Source: Aquatica leii (taxonomy: Eukaryota; Arthropoda; Insecta; Coleoptera; Lampyridae). From it: DNA of 64,000 bases. Shown piece after piece: positions 13,980 to 25,852 of the stretch. Under the pieces are notes generated by a model. The model made no database searches. It was not told the DNA's origin and saw only the letters and a list, made by a program, of their open reading frames with translations. The number at the start of each line of letters is the position of its first letter. Position 1 is the first letter of the stretch. The DNA lies in the NCBI GenBank assembly GCA_035610365.1, contig CM069436.1:86243912-86307911 (forward strand). The letters are read 5' to 3'. Both the position numbers and the translations under genes were made by a program.

Positions 13980-14420
13980 ATTTAATATTTTTCTACCGTG
14001 ATTGAGCAACAACAAACGATCGAAGGTTGTTTCTATACTATGGAACCTTGTATTTTTGTTATGTGTTAGTTACGTTTATGCTATGAGACCTTGCATATTT
14101 GTGTATTTTCTAGTTGCGGTAGGTTGCTTTCATGGCACGGGACCCTACATTTTCGTTTACTTGTTTTATATATAAAATTTTTTTAATTGTTTCTACTACC
14201 AAAGCTTCAATTTTAGCTGGGTAGATTCGTAACCAGAACCTCAGTACCCACAGGCAAGGGCGTCGGCTTCTTCAGTTTAAAGTGATGATGTTGGTGCACG
14301 TGTTTATATGTCTTGCGATTTAAATCTGTTATCATATCTGTGTGTTTGTTTAATTTGTGGGCCATTACGTTGTTGCCCTTTTATATTGCAGCTGGCTGCG
14401 GTCTTCTAGATAGTGTCAAG
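13980..14420 (+). repeat. Dispersed repeat family, copy 1
   Basis: The stretch from TTTCTACCGTGATTGAGCAA to AATCTGTTATCATATCTG matches 62445-62825 in the same order. Shared blocks include CCGTGAT, GTAACCAGAACCTCAGTACCCAC (GTAACCAGAACTACAGTACCCAC there), GATGATGTTGGTGCACGTGT (TGATGTTTGTACACGTGT) and TTTAAATCTGTTAT. The copies differ by many substitutions and indels. It is probably noncoding internal DNA or an LTR of a retroelement; identity is not known. Confidence 0.55.
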
Positions 14421-14583
14421 TCAAAGAATTGAAGTACGCCAGGTTCATATATTCGTTTATTGCTAATATACAAAATAAATTAAATATAATTATAATATAA
14501 TTGTATGTACAAAAATAAAAGTTAAATTACATACATGAATTATACCGGCGGCTGTAATTGAGTTACTTTCTAGGGGAGGGGGG

Positions 14584-15300
14584 TTGGCGATGAGGTCCTA
14601 TAGTGGTAATTTCGACACCATCGTTTCGACGCGAGCTCATCTTGACGCGAGATCATCTCGACGCAAGTTCATCTTGACGCAAGATCATCTCGACGCAAGT
14701 TCATTTCGACTCGAGCTCATCCCAACGTTAGAACACACCACAATATCGCCTTTACTTCAAACTAAAAATAAAGTATTTCGATTCGATTTCTACAATGACA
14801 CTAGTACACGTATCATCAATATTGAAATAAAACCAGATTCAAATATATATTAAGAAATAATAACAGATATAATAAAAAATAAGTAACAATATGCATCTTA
14901 ATCCATGAAGAAATTGTGTGCAATGCCTCTAAGTTATTCTAACATCATCACTTTTTTGCCATAGTATCAAATCAGGTCTTTATATTATGTACCTATATTT
15001 TCCAAATTGTTTTCGACATATTTAATAACCTATATTGCATTTTTTTTATAACTAAACAAAATAAGTACGCTTACATACAAGCCGATACTTACATTACATT
15101 AAAGAAATTACCATAACGTTGAATGAATTAAAAATACAAAATTCATGATTTTAAGGAAGAGTTCTCGTCGAGTTGAGGGCGCGTCGAGATGATCTCGTTT
15201 CAAGATAATGTCGCGTCGAAATGATCTGGCGTCGAAGCGGCGGTGTCGAAGTGGAAGCGTCGAAGTGGTCCGCTTCGAAATAAGATGTATCGGTCTCAAA
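14584..15300. repeat. Inverted arrays of a GACGCGAGATCATCTC-like 16-mer
   Basis: From about 14633 to 14730 a 16-bp unit (GACGCGAGCTCATCTT, GACGCGAGATCATCTC, GACGCAAGTTCATCTT and variants) repeats about six times. At 15165-15275 similar units appear on the opposite strand (GCGTCGAGATGATCTC, GCGTCGAAATGATCTG), less regularly. The 430 bp between are AT-rich and noncoding. Subterminal arrays in inverted orientation suggest a nonautonomous DNA transposon, but I could not define its ends. The open frames here are only the repeat read through. Confidence 0.55.
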
Positions 15301-16078
15301 GTGCTTACAAAATGTTGAACACTTGTTTTTAGTTCTCAAGTTAATTAAATAACTTTTGGTTGATTACGGGTAGATCATGTGCAGAAAACGTATTACAGGT
15401 AGTTATTGAGCTAACGAAAATAACTGAACTGGCAGTAGTTCTAGTTGAAAATTATTTTCAGTTAATGTTTTGAAATGATACTCTACTGGAGGTGTTTACA
15501 TTGAATCGGAGAGTGATGTTACCAAAACAACGAAACTGAACTATTGCTAAGTACTATAGTTAATGGAATAATTAAAACTATGGTTTGGTTTACGATAAAG
15601 TTCAATTGCAGGTTATGATAATCGAAGACCAAGTTATTTTGCTACAGAGTTTCTTTTGCAATTCGAATGAGATGATAAGACAGAAGTATTGTCGTGAACG
15701 GCGCAGCATAGTTATTACGCTGTGTCGACATCGGGTTATTAATCATTGCTTACGATAGGAGCAAACTTCTTTCCAGTAGCGCCACGCGGTACCGTTTTTG
15801 CTCTCTGAGATTACGGCGAGGATCTAATACTGACCTCATGCGCCAAGATATTCTTTTGCGTTAAAAGCGCATCGGAGATTCACTACGCGCGATCAGCTAT
15901 TTAAAGATAATTAAATATATTAGAAATGGTTAAAATTAAATAATAAAAGTTCTAGCGGAAACAAACGGTAAACTAAAAATGAAATTCAGAAACTGAAACT
16001 AAAAATAGCAGAAAATAAAACGGTTGAAAAATTAACAAAGTATACGGCTTAATCAATTAAAGTCGAAGGAGTTCTTTG
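15301..16078. other. Noncoding DNA, nothing recognised
   Basis: No gene-like open frame or recognisable repeat was seen. Confidence 0.45.
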
Positions 16079-16199
16079 GTCTAGAAGCGGATAGTTTGAA
16101 TAAGCAATTCAGAATTCAGTCTAGAAGCAAAAGGTTTGAAGAGAAGATACAAAGTTAAGTTTAGAAGCGGACGGTTAGAATAAGAGATTTAAAGCTCAA
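16079..16199 (+). repeat. 40-bp tandem repeat, three copies
   Basis: Three units starting GTCTAGAAGCGGATAGTTTG, GTCTAGAAGCAAAAGGTTTG and GTTTAGAAGCGGACGGTTAG follow each other at a 40-bp period (the last 41) and become less alike towards their ends. The function is unknown. Confidence 0.65.
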
Positions 16200-16309
16200 A
16201 TTTACGAAACGGGCGTCGGCTTTATATAGTGCACGGTATCAGTGACTTCAAATGAAATTTGTATATTCTGACATAAAGATTGATTACAGGTAAAATATTG
16301 AGAATTTCC

Positions 16310-17282
16310 TGTTGTAACGAACCGTTATTAATTTAAGTTTAGTTTTAGATCTACTTCCGCTATTTATTTATTTTATGTTAACGCATCGTTTGTTTTATTT
16401 GAGTTTTGCCGTATTGCGTTTTATTTATTTTGTATCCGATACTATTAATTTCGATTTATATAGTTTTATTGAACTGTATGTATTTACTTTATTTTATTTT
16501 TGCATTACCGAGTTAAGTTATTTATTGGTATTATAGGAACCGCTATTAATTTATGTTATTGTTACTATTAAGACTGATTTATGTGATTGTAATTGAGATT
16601 GTAATAATTAGCCGATGTCCGTTTGTAAATAAATAATCGAAGGGAATTTCCACCGGGTACCGAACGCGCATCAGAGCGCGCGCTATCCCCGCTTAAAGTC
16701 GCTTCATTCGTCAGAACGCATATCATCCCTGCTTAAAGTCGTTCTCATTTTTCTGAACGTCCGCAGTAAAACCGGGGCCCAACGCAGATACTTCACTTTC
16801 AGTTGGAGCTCAACCCGAAAAGGAGCCGGGGTCCCAGAGCACAAGTGCGCTCATAAGAAGGGCAAGAGGGAGCAGTTGTCTCCCCTCCCTGGACTTAAAC
16901 TCTAAGCAGTAATAATTTTTTAAATAACGATACGCTTTTAATTTAACTAAAACTAATTGTTCAATCTACTCATACATAAAACAGTCAACTTATTTTAAAT
17001 GTTTCCCGCTAGTAACAGTTAATGATCTTCCCCAAATTGCCTCCCCTGGAAATTAGTCTTACGCTTGCTTGGTTGTTATTTCCGCTGCTTCCGCTCTTTT
17101 TGATTAGCTCGCCGATATACCGAGTCGTTTTTTTAAGAATAAAATAAAGTTATTTTTATTACTGTTGTCTTTTATTTCCGTCGCCTCGATGCGCTTTTAA
17201 GTCTGTTCGAAACCCTGGACAACCGGGTCTTTACTTCAGTTACCGTCAATACCGTCGAACAAGAAAGTGAACTCTTCGAACA
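16310..17282 (+). mobile_element. Probable LTR of a retrotransposon
   Basis: The segment starts TGTTGTAACGAA and ends TTCGAACA, so it has TG..CA ends, and it contains AATAAA-type signals. Four bases after its end comes TGGCGCCCGAGAAGC, which looks like a tRNA primer-binding site. This is the arrangement of a 5' LTR and leader. No second LTR copy and no gag-pol was seen in the following 4 kb, so the element is either truncated, a noncoding derivative, or the boundaries are wrong. Confidence 0.5.
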
Positions 17283-17286
17283 AATC

Positions 17287-17301
17287 TGGCGCCCGAGAAG
17301 C
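17287..17301 (+). other. Primer-binding-site-like sequence
   Basis: TGGCGCCCGAGAAGC stands 4 bp past the proposed LTR end. TGGCGCC-type sites are typical of LTR retroelements primed by a host tRNA. Similar words TGGTGCCC (20515) and TGGCGCCC (21307) occur at equivalent places in the two copies of the 830-bp repeat downstream. Confidence 0.45.
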
Positions 17302-17584
17302 GTGCCGTTCTTTATCTTTCTATTTCAACTAAGCAGTCCGACTCAGAGTAAGCTGTGTTAATTTAACTAAATGTAACCTTTTAGCCTGCAATACATATCT
17401 GGCGAAAAATTCTTGTGTAAATTTTAAGCAATTATTTATAAATTAAATAATTAAAAAAAAATGTAGACAGAAATTTTGTACTCTTACAAAGTTACTGTAA
17501 TTTTGGTTGTCTTAGCTTTCCGACGTGTGTTGATATTTTTGATTAAAACTAATTGCTTTATAAACCTAAGTTAGGTAATTACCT

Positions 17585-17735
17585 TGCATTTACATTTAGT
17601 TGGAGGACCGCGAAGGTTTATTCGTTTGTTCTTCCTTTTCTATTGAGGCTCCTACCAAACAGAGAAAATTTCGGTTAAAGTTTCACGAGTTATAGTCGAA
17701 TAAAAACCACGAAAGTTAGAACATCTTTTCGATCG
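17585..17735 (+). repeat. Dispersed repeat family segment, matches 62935-63070
   Basis: Shared order of blocks: GCATTTACATTTAGTTGGA (GCATTTACATTCAGTTAGA at 62938), TTCTTCCTTTTCTATT, CTACCAAACAG, GTTAAAGTTTCACGAGTT (GTTAAAATTTAACGAGTT) and ATAAAAACCACGA. No coding potential was seen. Confidence 0.55.
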
Positions 17736-17764
17736 GAATCGAATAAATAAATATAATTGATGAA

Positions 17765-19866
17765 GACCCCGTATTCAGATTTATTGGGCTGAATTTTTTT
17801 TTATTTTAGCGATTGATTACTGTGTAAGCATCGAAAACGTTTTACTCGTTATTTTATTACGTTTAATTTAAGTTGATTTGTATTTTATAGCTATTTCACA
17901 ATTATTATTGGTTTGTTTATTTTTTAAACGCATAAATTTCCGTGGTCTTGATTTTGATTTAGTGTTTTTACTTCTGGTTATTTCAATGCAATAACAACTC
18001 TATCTAATTTATGACTTCCTTTTTGGAATGTAATTTGATCAATTTTTCTTAGAATCTACTTTTGTTTATGTTGAGGTCACTTACGAGCGTGATTTGGATC
18101 ACTTGATAATTTAACTAAACAAGCATTTTGGTGAGAACATTTCCTGTCTTTTCGTGTGCGTACGTGACGTAACGCACGTGGTAACAATATTTTTCATCTT
18201 TGTTAAGTTACTTTGTTTAGTGTTCCATCTTTTACAAAGATTTTACGGCGCAAGTTTATTGAATTAAGTGGGATTACGAGGAGTTAAAAGGAGTAAAATT
18301 TTGATTTTGAGAGAGATCTTTTTTTTGATCGCAATTAAGAAATACCGGGTTCCGTGACGTAGTCAAGGGTTCGGGGAAGTTAAACAAATGGTACCGTGAA
18401 AATTAAGTGGTGTGATAGGAAATATTGGTTTTCCAAGTTCGTAATTTTACGGTTTATTGAACTTCATGGTATCCATAATAAAGCTCACGTTCGAGTTGGA
18501 TTTATTTACGATGTGTTATGCTGAGAATCCAATTTTCGCTTTTGTGCGGATTTCAATGCTGCATTAAAACATATCTTCCGCCGTCATTTCATTGTTTGGG
18601 GGTCCCACCGAACCTTCAGTCAACTACAAGAACACCTAGACCGTCCCGGGGTCGATCTAAACTCGAAAGCTTCTGGAACCACTGTGCCCAGCAGTTTACC
18701 TGGAGTATACAATTGAGTAAAGGTATTTATTGAATTTGTTATTATCGTGAAGTGAACCGCGATCGTTATGATTAAAAGCTTGTAACCAGCGTTTGGGGAT
18801 TTCAGCAGTAATCTTTTTATGTCAGACCCCGTAAATAGATTCAGCTGGCTGAATTTTCTGTTTTTTTTTTGTTATTGGTACGTTTGATTAGTTCAATATT
18901 AGCATCGAAAACGTTTTGCTCGTTATTTTATTGCGTGTGATTTAAGTTATTGGTATTTCGAGTTGTTTTACAATCATTACTGGTATTTTTTTTGAATGCA
19001 TAAAGTCCCGTGGTTTTGATTTTGATTTAGTGTTTTACTTGTTTATCTCAGTAAAATAACAATTCTATATAATTTACGACTTCCTTTTGGAATGTAAGTT
19101 GATCCATTTTTCTTGGTATCTACACTTTGTTTAGGCTGAGTTCTTTTATAAAGCGCGATTACGAGCCACCTGCAATTAAGCGAGCTAAGCATTTTTTGGT
19201 GAGAAATGTTTTCTGTCGAAGGTCTACGTGTCAAGATGCACATGGCCAATTATATTTTTCATCTTTGTTAATTTAGTTCGTTTAATGTTCTATCTTTTAC
19301 AAAGATTTTACAGCGCAAGTTCAATTAGTTAAGTAGGGATACGAAGTTTTAAAAGAGGTAAGATTTTGGTTTTGGGGATGAATCGTTGGTCGCAATTAAG
19401 AAAAACCGGGGACTGAGATGTAGTTGAGTGATTAGGGTACTTTTACCCTATCGTTATGTAATGCCGCGGAAGTTGGAACCGTGAAAATTTAGTGTAGTGG
19501 TGAAAAGTTTGATTTTTTAAATTTCGTAATTTACGGTTTAATTAGACTTTATGGTTTCCAAAAAAATAATCAATCACGTTCGAGGGATTTAATGTCGATG
19601 TGTTATGTGGAAAAATCCTTTTCTTCGCCGTTGTGCGGCTTAAATTATATTGTGAAATAAATCTTCCGCCGGTGTTCTATTGTTTGGGGATTCCATCGAG
19701 CTTGTATCCAACTACGGTACACCTGGAGCAACCGAAGTCAATCTAAAGTCGTAGCTTTCGGAAACCACTGTGACCCGCAGTTCACCTGGAATCTACAATT
19801 AAGTAAAAGGTATTTATCGATTTTGGTTATTACCGTGTAGTGAACCGCGATTGAAATGAAGTAAAA
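17765..19866 (+). repeat. Tandem duplication A-A', period about 1060 bp, noncoding
   Basis: Copy A (from GACCCC at 17765) and copy A' (from GACCCC at 18825) carry the same blocks in the same order at nearly constant offset: GCATCGAAAACGTTTT, GTCTTGATTTTGATTTAGTG, GACTTCCTTTTTGGAATG, CATCTTTGTTAAG, TTTACAAAGATTTTAC, TCCGCCG, GTTTGGGG, GTGAAGTGAACCGCGAT. The copies have many point differences and no long conserved open frame. In composition it resembles the untranslated part of a retroelement rather than a gene. Confidence 0.75.
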
Positions 19867-21500
19867 GCTTTGAATTTGAGCTGATTGAATTACGACTAAC
19901 GTTAAATTTAATTATTTCAAGTAACACTTAAAGGTGTTTGCGTAAAGTTAAATGTAATTAATTTCGTTTTGTGCGTGTGTAAAAGTAAATCTTATTCACA
20001 TATAAAAGATAATGTAACAATATGTAAACTATATTTTGTTTAGTTCGAAGTAAAGTTTCGGAAGTATATTTTATAACTTGTGTATTTTTAGTTTAATTGA
20101 ATTGTTTATTACTTATGCGGTCAAGGCCTTGAAGTTTAATTTTTTTTTATTATGTTTTATTTGAAAAAGACGAGTTAACGCTATTTGTTTTTTTTTGTTG
20201 TATTATTTTTCTTTTATACATTAACTTTGTATTCAGATTGTTTTTTTTTGTTTTGTGTTATTTACTTATTTTTATTTAATTTCTTTTATTCAAATTTGTT
20301 TAATATTCATTATTATTTTTTTTTTATTCAATCAATAAATGTTAAACTGTTAAACTTTAAAGAGCTTTTATTCATTCAGCTGCCGCATACGTATTTTTGT
20401 TTTTAAGTGTATTTCAGAATAGTTACAACTCAAGGTAAGTTCCGGAGTTGTAACCAACCAGATGAGCTTTCGGGTAATCAGGGGTCCGGAAGCTACCCTC
20501 ATCGTGACCTTGATTGGTGCCCTTACCGATTTTTGAGTCTTTTACCGTTTTAGTTCGATTTTCTGTCGATCTCGTTTCCAATTTATCACGGAATTTTAAA
20601 TTATGACCCACCCCTTTTCCATTGAGCTAGTGGCACAACATCGTTTATGTTACCTCGTTTCAGGCAGTGACCGTGTGTTAACTTTGGCATGTAACAAGCT
20701 TTGATTTGAGCCGACTGAGTTACGGCTAGTTATAATTATTTCAAGAAACACTTGAAGAAGTTTGCGTGAATTTCGCTTTAATTAATTAATTTTGGTTGGT
20801 GTTTTGTAAAAAAAATAAGCCGTATTCATGCATGAAAGATAATGTAACATGTAATTTTTTTCTTTAACGCTGAGTTCGAAACCAAAGTTTCGGACGTCTA
20901 TTTTATGACTTTTGTATTTTTTTTTGTTGTTAAATTTACGGATTAAGTATGCGGACAAGGCCTTGAATTTTATTTTTATTTGTTTTTGAACAAGTTAGCG
21001 CTTTATTTTTCTATATATATTAATTTTTATATTCAGTTTGTGAATTTTGTCTGGTTTATTATTATTTCATTTATTATTTTTATTCAAGTTTGTTTGATAT
21101 TCATTTTATTATTTTATTAATTCAATAAATGTTAAATTGTTAAACTGTAAAGAGCTTTTATTCATTCAGCTGCCGCGTACGTAAATTTTTAAGTACATTT
21201 CAGAGTTTAGCCAGTTACAACTCGAGGTAAGTCCAGGGGTTGTAACCAACCAGATGAGCTTCTGGGTTATCAGGGGTCCAGAAGCTATAATCATCGTGTC
21301 CTTGATTGGCGCCCTAACCGATTTTGAGTTTTTTTTAACCATTTTATTTCGATTTTATGTCAATCTCGTTTCCAAGTTATCACGGAATTTTAAAATATAA
21401 CCCACTCCGTCTCCACTGAGCAGCGGCACAACATCGTTTGTGTTACCTCATTTCAGGCAGTGACATTGTTTCCAACTTTTGCATGTAACAACTTTTAGAT
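19867..21500 (+). repeat. Tandem duplication B-B', period about 831 bp, noncoding
   Basis: Copy B (from GCTTTGAATTTGAGCTG at 19867) and copy B' (from GCTTTGATTTGAGCCG at 20698) share AAAGATAATGTAAC, AAGTTTCGGA, GCGGTCAAGGCCTTGAA, a T-rich block, AATAAATGTTAAA, AGAGCTTTTATTCATTCAG, GTTGTAACCAACCAGATGAG, CTTGATTGGTGCCC and GGCACAACATCGTTT. Each has a polyadenylation-type signal followed by a TGGYGCC word, as an LTR plus leader would. No protein-coding frame survives. It directly follows A-A', giving the order A A' B B'. Confidence 0.75.
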
Positions 21501-21554
21501 TAAAATCTAATGTGCTCTTGAACAAAAACTACGATTTATTTTTGCTGTATGTTT

Positions 21555-21705
21555 GATTTAACAATAATTCTCACATATCGGAAGTAAGCAGTGTATAACA
21601 AGCTTGACTATAGCAACCACAGCGAGATGTCGCTGCTTACTTTTTGGTTTGCGGGATATAGTTTTGAAATGCAAGTGAGTCACATCGCATTACATACAGA
21701 AAATT
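21555..21705 (+). repeat. Dispersed repeat family segment with CAGCGAGATGTCGCT
   Basis: AGTGTATAACAAGCTTGACTATAGCAACCACAGCGAGATGTCGCTGCTTAC and the following TTTTGGTTTGCGGG recur in altered form at 62214-62330 and at 63125-63200. The word CGAGATGTCG is palindrome-like and flanked by further self-complementary bases. Confidence 0.5.
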
Positions 21706-22372
21706 AACCTAGCAAATTGTTCACCGTAGTTACTTACACCAATCACTATAACTTCCAAAAGTAATATAGCGCATATAATCTTATTTTATGTGCTAAAAGA
21801 AATATATTTCTTTAAATTGGCGCCATTTAGATTAACGCGACGATCAAAATAACACGATTTTTACACGTTATTTCGGTAGTTAACATATTTTATTCTTTAG
21901 TAAATTTTAAGTGATTGTTTATTAAATTTATTTTATAACTTAATAAAATTATGATAATGTAAAAACGGCTTAAAACTTTTCTAAAAATATACTTTTCGAT
22001 TAAAATTTATGATTAATTCGACGCATATACAATTAACTTTTCGATGTACGTAACAAACTCATGCTTTTCCCATTGAATAAATGAAGTTTCAGTTAGAGAA
22101 AAATGTAAAAAAATCCCATAAATTAAACTTTAAGTTGATCTTTGAAAGTGAGTTTGATAGTAGTATTGCTTAATACCCATTTTTTTATACATTTATTTCG
22201 GGTTGAATCGTAATTAGTACATAAATTCGCGATATACCTAAAAAAAAGCAGCTTAGAAAGACCCACATTACGTGAACTCCGACCTTTGATTTTGATATGG
22301 AAACGAGAAGTATTTAAGAAGTTTGAACTTTATCGTCTATAAAAACTAATTTATTGGGTTTAACAACAAAGC
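21706..22372. other. PEX14 upstream region
   Basis: AT-rich, with no other feature recognised. It should hold the PEX14 promoter and leader. Confidence 0.4.
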
Positions 22373-23663
22373 ATGGCTGAAGTACCAAAAGAAGAGCAGT
22401 TTTCAGAAGTTCGGGAAAATATCGTAAGATAGTTGCTTGTTATTGGGTGAAAATAACTCGTTCGATTGTAGGTACAAACTGCTGTTAAATTTCTCCAAAA
22501 TCCTAATGTTAGTAATACGCCGTTAGCACAAAAACAAAAGTTTCTGCAGAGGAAGGGATTGACAGATAAAGAAATACAAGTAGCGTGTGAACGTGCAGGT
22601 GCTTATGTTTTACACGATCAACAAAGTAGGGAAGCACCAGCGCTTCCAATACCAATTCAATCGGGTTTACAGTCCATGCAATTACAACCCCTTACTTTAT
22701 TTCAAAAATTTAAAGAAATTGTACATAACGTAGCTATACTTAGTGCAGTCATATATGCTGTTTATATGTTTTATAAGGTTTATTGTGCGTTGCATTTTAC
22801 AAACTATTTTTTAATGTTACTTATTTCAGAAATTCATTAGGCGGTTTCTATTTGGAGATAAAAAAAAGAAAAGTGTCGAGGATCAGTTAGAAGAATTAAA
22901 TAAATCAGTTTCTAGTTCCATTACCGATTTAAAAGAATCGCTTTTCGACGTTAAAATAGAAGTTGATAAAATTACGCAGGGCGGTGAAATGAGTGTGCAT
23001 AAACAGTTGCACGATTTAAAAGCGGAAATTTCGACTGTGAAAGGACTTTTACTTAGTAGGTGAGTCTTTACATTCACCTATGGGGCCCGTTTTTTCGATC
23101 AACGTTAAAATACTAAAATATTTATAGTTTAAGCAGTAAAAATTATAACTGCAGTGCAGTAATGATTCATAAATCAACTATTAAGATTATTCTTATTGCT
23201 TACATAATTTAAAGGAAGGACACCAAAGTAAGAGAAACCCATTGGTGTTTTGAGGCCAACAGTTTCATCATTAATTACATCCTTTGTTTTTACTGCGTCA
23301 TGTGATTCCAGTGTATTCATCATAATATATAAATCAGTTTTATTTATTTGTTCTTTCTGGTATGGTAAAAACCATAAAAATTTATTTTAATAGGGTCGAG
23401 GGATCAAAGATTTTAAATTTTTGGTACAAATTGCGATTATATTGATTTTCTTTATTTTTAGAAAACAATTTCCGTCTGTTTCCAGTACGTCGGTAGTACC
23501 ACCTTCAATACCCGCGTGGCAGTTATCGAGTGTTACTCCCGACCCAGACACGATAGATGCAAAATCCGACGATTTAATGGAAATTGGTTCGGGTTCGAGC
23601 TCTTCTGAACATGAACAGGGTACCAAAAATAGCGAAAGTAGTTTAGAAATAATGTATAATTAA
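22373..23663 (+). CDS. PEX14: Peroxisomal membrane protein PEX14, four exons
   Basis: Exons 22373..22423, 22472..22777, 22830..23059 and 23462..23663 join through GT/AG introns into 262 residues, close to other insect PEX14 proteins. Residues 12-60 form the conserved N-terminal domain (KFLQNPNV, KQKFLQRKGLTDKEI, ACERAG) that binds the WxxxF motifs of the import receptor PEX5. A hydrophobic stretch at about 101-118 (VAILSAVIYAVYMFY) followed by basic residues is the membrane segment. Residues 130-195 are heptad-rich (EDQLEELNKSV, LHDLKAEISTVKGLL) and should form the coiled coil, and the tail is Ser/Glu-rich. PEX14 is the docking factor on the peroxisome membrane for matrix-protein import. The start is the first ATG and lies immediately before conserved sequence. 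No lesions were seen. Confidence 0.95.
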
Positions 23664-23688
23664 GGTTCCATCAGTTTGGAATTGTTTG

Positions 23689-23694
23689 AATAAA
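23689..23694 (+). terminator. PEX14 polyadenylation signal
   Basis: AATAAA lies 26 bp after the stop codon and is followed by T-rich sequence, a compact 3' end for PEX14. Confidence 0.6.
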
Positions 23695-24935
23695 AGTGCA
23701 TTTTATTATTTAAAAATCGTAGGATATGCATTTGTAAAATAGGGAAGTTACCAGAAATTGAATTGTTTTTATTTTATTCTTATGTTATAATAAAACGAAA
23801 TTGGGTTTTAATAAATACGCAATATAATTCGGGTTTTCTTATTGAGTAAATATCAAATAAATATCTATTTGATTGTACATTATGCTCTTAAATGTGACAG
23901 AATATTTCTTAAAATACTATATACAGTAATAAAGTAAAAATATTTACACGTCATTGTAATATCTAATTTTGAATATTTACATTTCTATTGGCTACTCAGT
24001 AATAAACTGATAGGACAGATATGTACACTTTCCGCAATCTTAAAACGGTTACATTTCTTCATAATTCCTTAGAAAAATACCCAATAATAAATTTGTACGT
24101 AGTATTTTAAATTTTCTTCAAAGAACACCTATAAAACTTTGCAACAATTTAAGTACAAATAAACAAAACAATTTAATTATTATTTTCTTTAATCATTAGT
24201 TGCTATATTATTGTACTATATGAGAACATACCGTAACAAAATCTCCATTGTCGCAACACGCCAATTACAGGTACCACAATTTTGAATAGTTCATTTAATA
24301 CATTTATGAAAAACATTTACTAAAGAAATATTTTCTGATACAGAAAATACTTTGTTAGATTCACCTACATATAATGTACAAATATCGTTAATACAGTAAT
24401 TAAAATTTAGCTACAATAAAACATTCTATTGTTACACAAAACTAAATAAAATTGTCTTTGGTAATTCAAGAATGTGACGCGACGTTACAAATCACTAACA
24501 TACAACGGATACTACTTAAAAATAACAATTAAACAAAACGAATAAAATAAAAAAATAATTTATTCTAATAGTAATTATTCTAATATATACAAGTAATTCT
24601 TGCGATGTAAAATAGCTGAAGTCGCACATCCATTTGGTTTTTGAGCACTAAGCAGAAAGAAACGTATTAATAAAACAGGGCGAATATGTCAAAGAGGAAT
24701 TATTAATTTTAATATAAAACTACCTCAAAAAACAATTAAAATCTCAGCCTACCTATAGATTCATATTTTTACTATGTTATGTCAAACTCAGATAACTAAT
24801 GTCATTAGAACGAACTCAACGTAAAGCAGTTATCTCAACAACAAAAGAATGTTTTCTACAAGTACCCTGCCTTTATACAACAGGGTAAAATCTGTTTTTA
24901 AACAGCTATGTGGTTGTTTCCCGTCACAGTAGTTT
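23695..24935. other. AT-rich intergenic DNA
   Basis: No coding frame, TIR pair or RNA gene recognised. Confidence 0.45.
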
Positions 24936-25138
24936 GTACACTAAACTCAAGAAAAAAACGGGGCAGCTTGGATAGTTCGATTGAAATAGTTAGCGGTGTA
25001 AACTAGGCTTGTTAACGAATGCGATTGGCAATCATTCGTGGTCGTTCGCGATGGTATACTACGCGAATGATTGCCGACCGCTAACCGCTTTCATTCGAAC
25101 TAACCAAGGTGTTCCGTTTTTTGTTTAGTTGAGTGTAC
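24936..25138. mobile_element. MITE with GTACACTMAACT termini
   Basis: A 203-bp element with TIRs: GTACACTAAACTCAAGAAAAAAACGG at the left and the inverse of GTACACTCAACTAAACAAAAAACGG at the right. Similarity continues inward (TAGTTCGATTGAAA against TAGTTCGAATGAAA, then GTTAGCGGT). Its centre holds a second palindrome around CAATCATTCG. The same terminus occurs at 31777 and 32720. Target duplication is not clear. It is nonautonomous and superfamily is unassigned. Confidence 0.65.
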
Positions 25139-25635
25139 ATAGGCGCCTCAACTTGTGTACGTGTGAATTGCTTAGCCTGCATATTCGGAATGGTATATAA
25201 GCACTTGTTCAGAATAGTTGCTCTCAGTTTGTAAGATGTATTACAGTTAGAATGGCGTCAAGTGGACAGAAAGGATAAACGTTATATCCACTTTTTCTTG
25301 TTGAGAATATTGTTTCATTATGTAAACGTAACTCAAGTTTGAATGATTAAATGTAATAGCTGCTAGCATTAAAAGTAGGGTACCTAATCAACTGTATTCA
25401 GACAGAACACTAAGTTTAATGACAGCCGCCAACTAGATGAAACTAAGATGTCTGTATTATTACTGATAGAACTTTCTATTTTTATAGAGAGCGCAGGTTC
25501 AGCTTCTGAAATTTATATTAAGGAACCTTTATGTGTCGGAATATACAATATCTTGCTCTTAAAAGCATAGCCAGCAAAAATAGAAAAGAGATTTCACGGA
25601 AAATTTTTAATAACTTTATATCATTAATTCTACAA
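25139..25635. other. Intergenic DNA, nothing recognised
   Basis: No supported feature. Confidence 0.4.
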
Positions 25636-25844
25636 CAGTGGTTTCCAACTTATGAATGACTGAGGGCCGCCATTAGATTCCTTGAGTAAATAGGGGGCTG
25701 CATCCGCACAGGTATATATTATATTTATATAGCTACTATTAAATATTAAAGAGCGGTAGTAGTTATTTTTCATAATATGGTTTTACTTATTATTTTTAAG
25801 CGGGCAGTGCTAATGAAAGCCGCGGGCCGTTTTGAAAATCCCTG
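25636..25844. mobile_element. hAT-type MITE
   Basis: This 209-bp element starts CAGTGGTTTCCAACTTATGA and ends with the inverse of CAGGGATTTTCAAAACGGCC. Both arms carry GGGCCGC / GGCCCGC in the subterminal part. It is flanked by TTCTACAA (25628-25635) and TTCGACAA (25845-25852), an 8-bp duplication with one mismatch, as expected for hAT transposons. No coding content. Confidence 0.75.
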
Positions 25845-25852
25845 TTCGACAA

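Noticed and set aside
20185..20406. 73-codon Phe/Tyr-rich frame
   Set aside because: It is a translation of the T-rich part of repeat B; the second copy does not keep the frame.
25020..25110. Hairpin around CAATCATTCG as a possible RNA gene or regulatory stem
   Set aside because: It is the central palindrome of the MITE at 24936-25138, so no separate function is needed.
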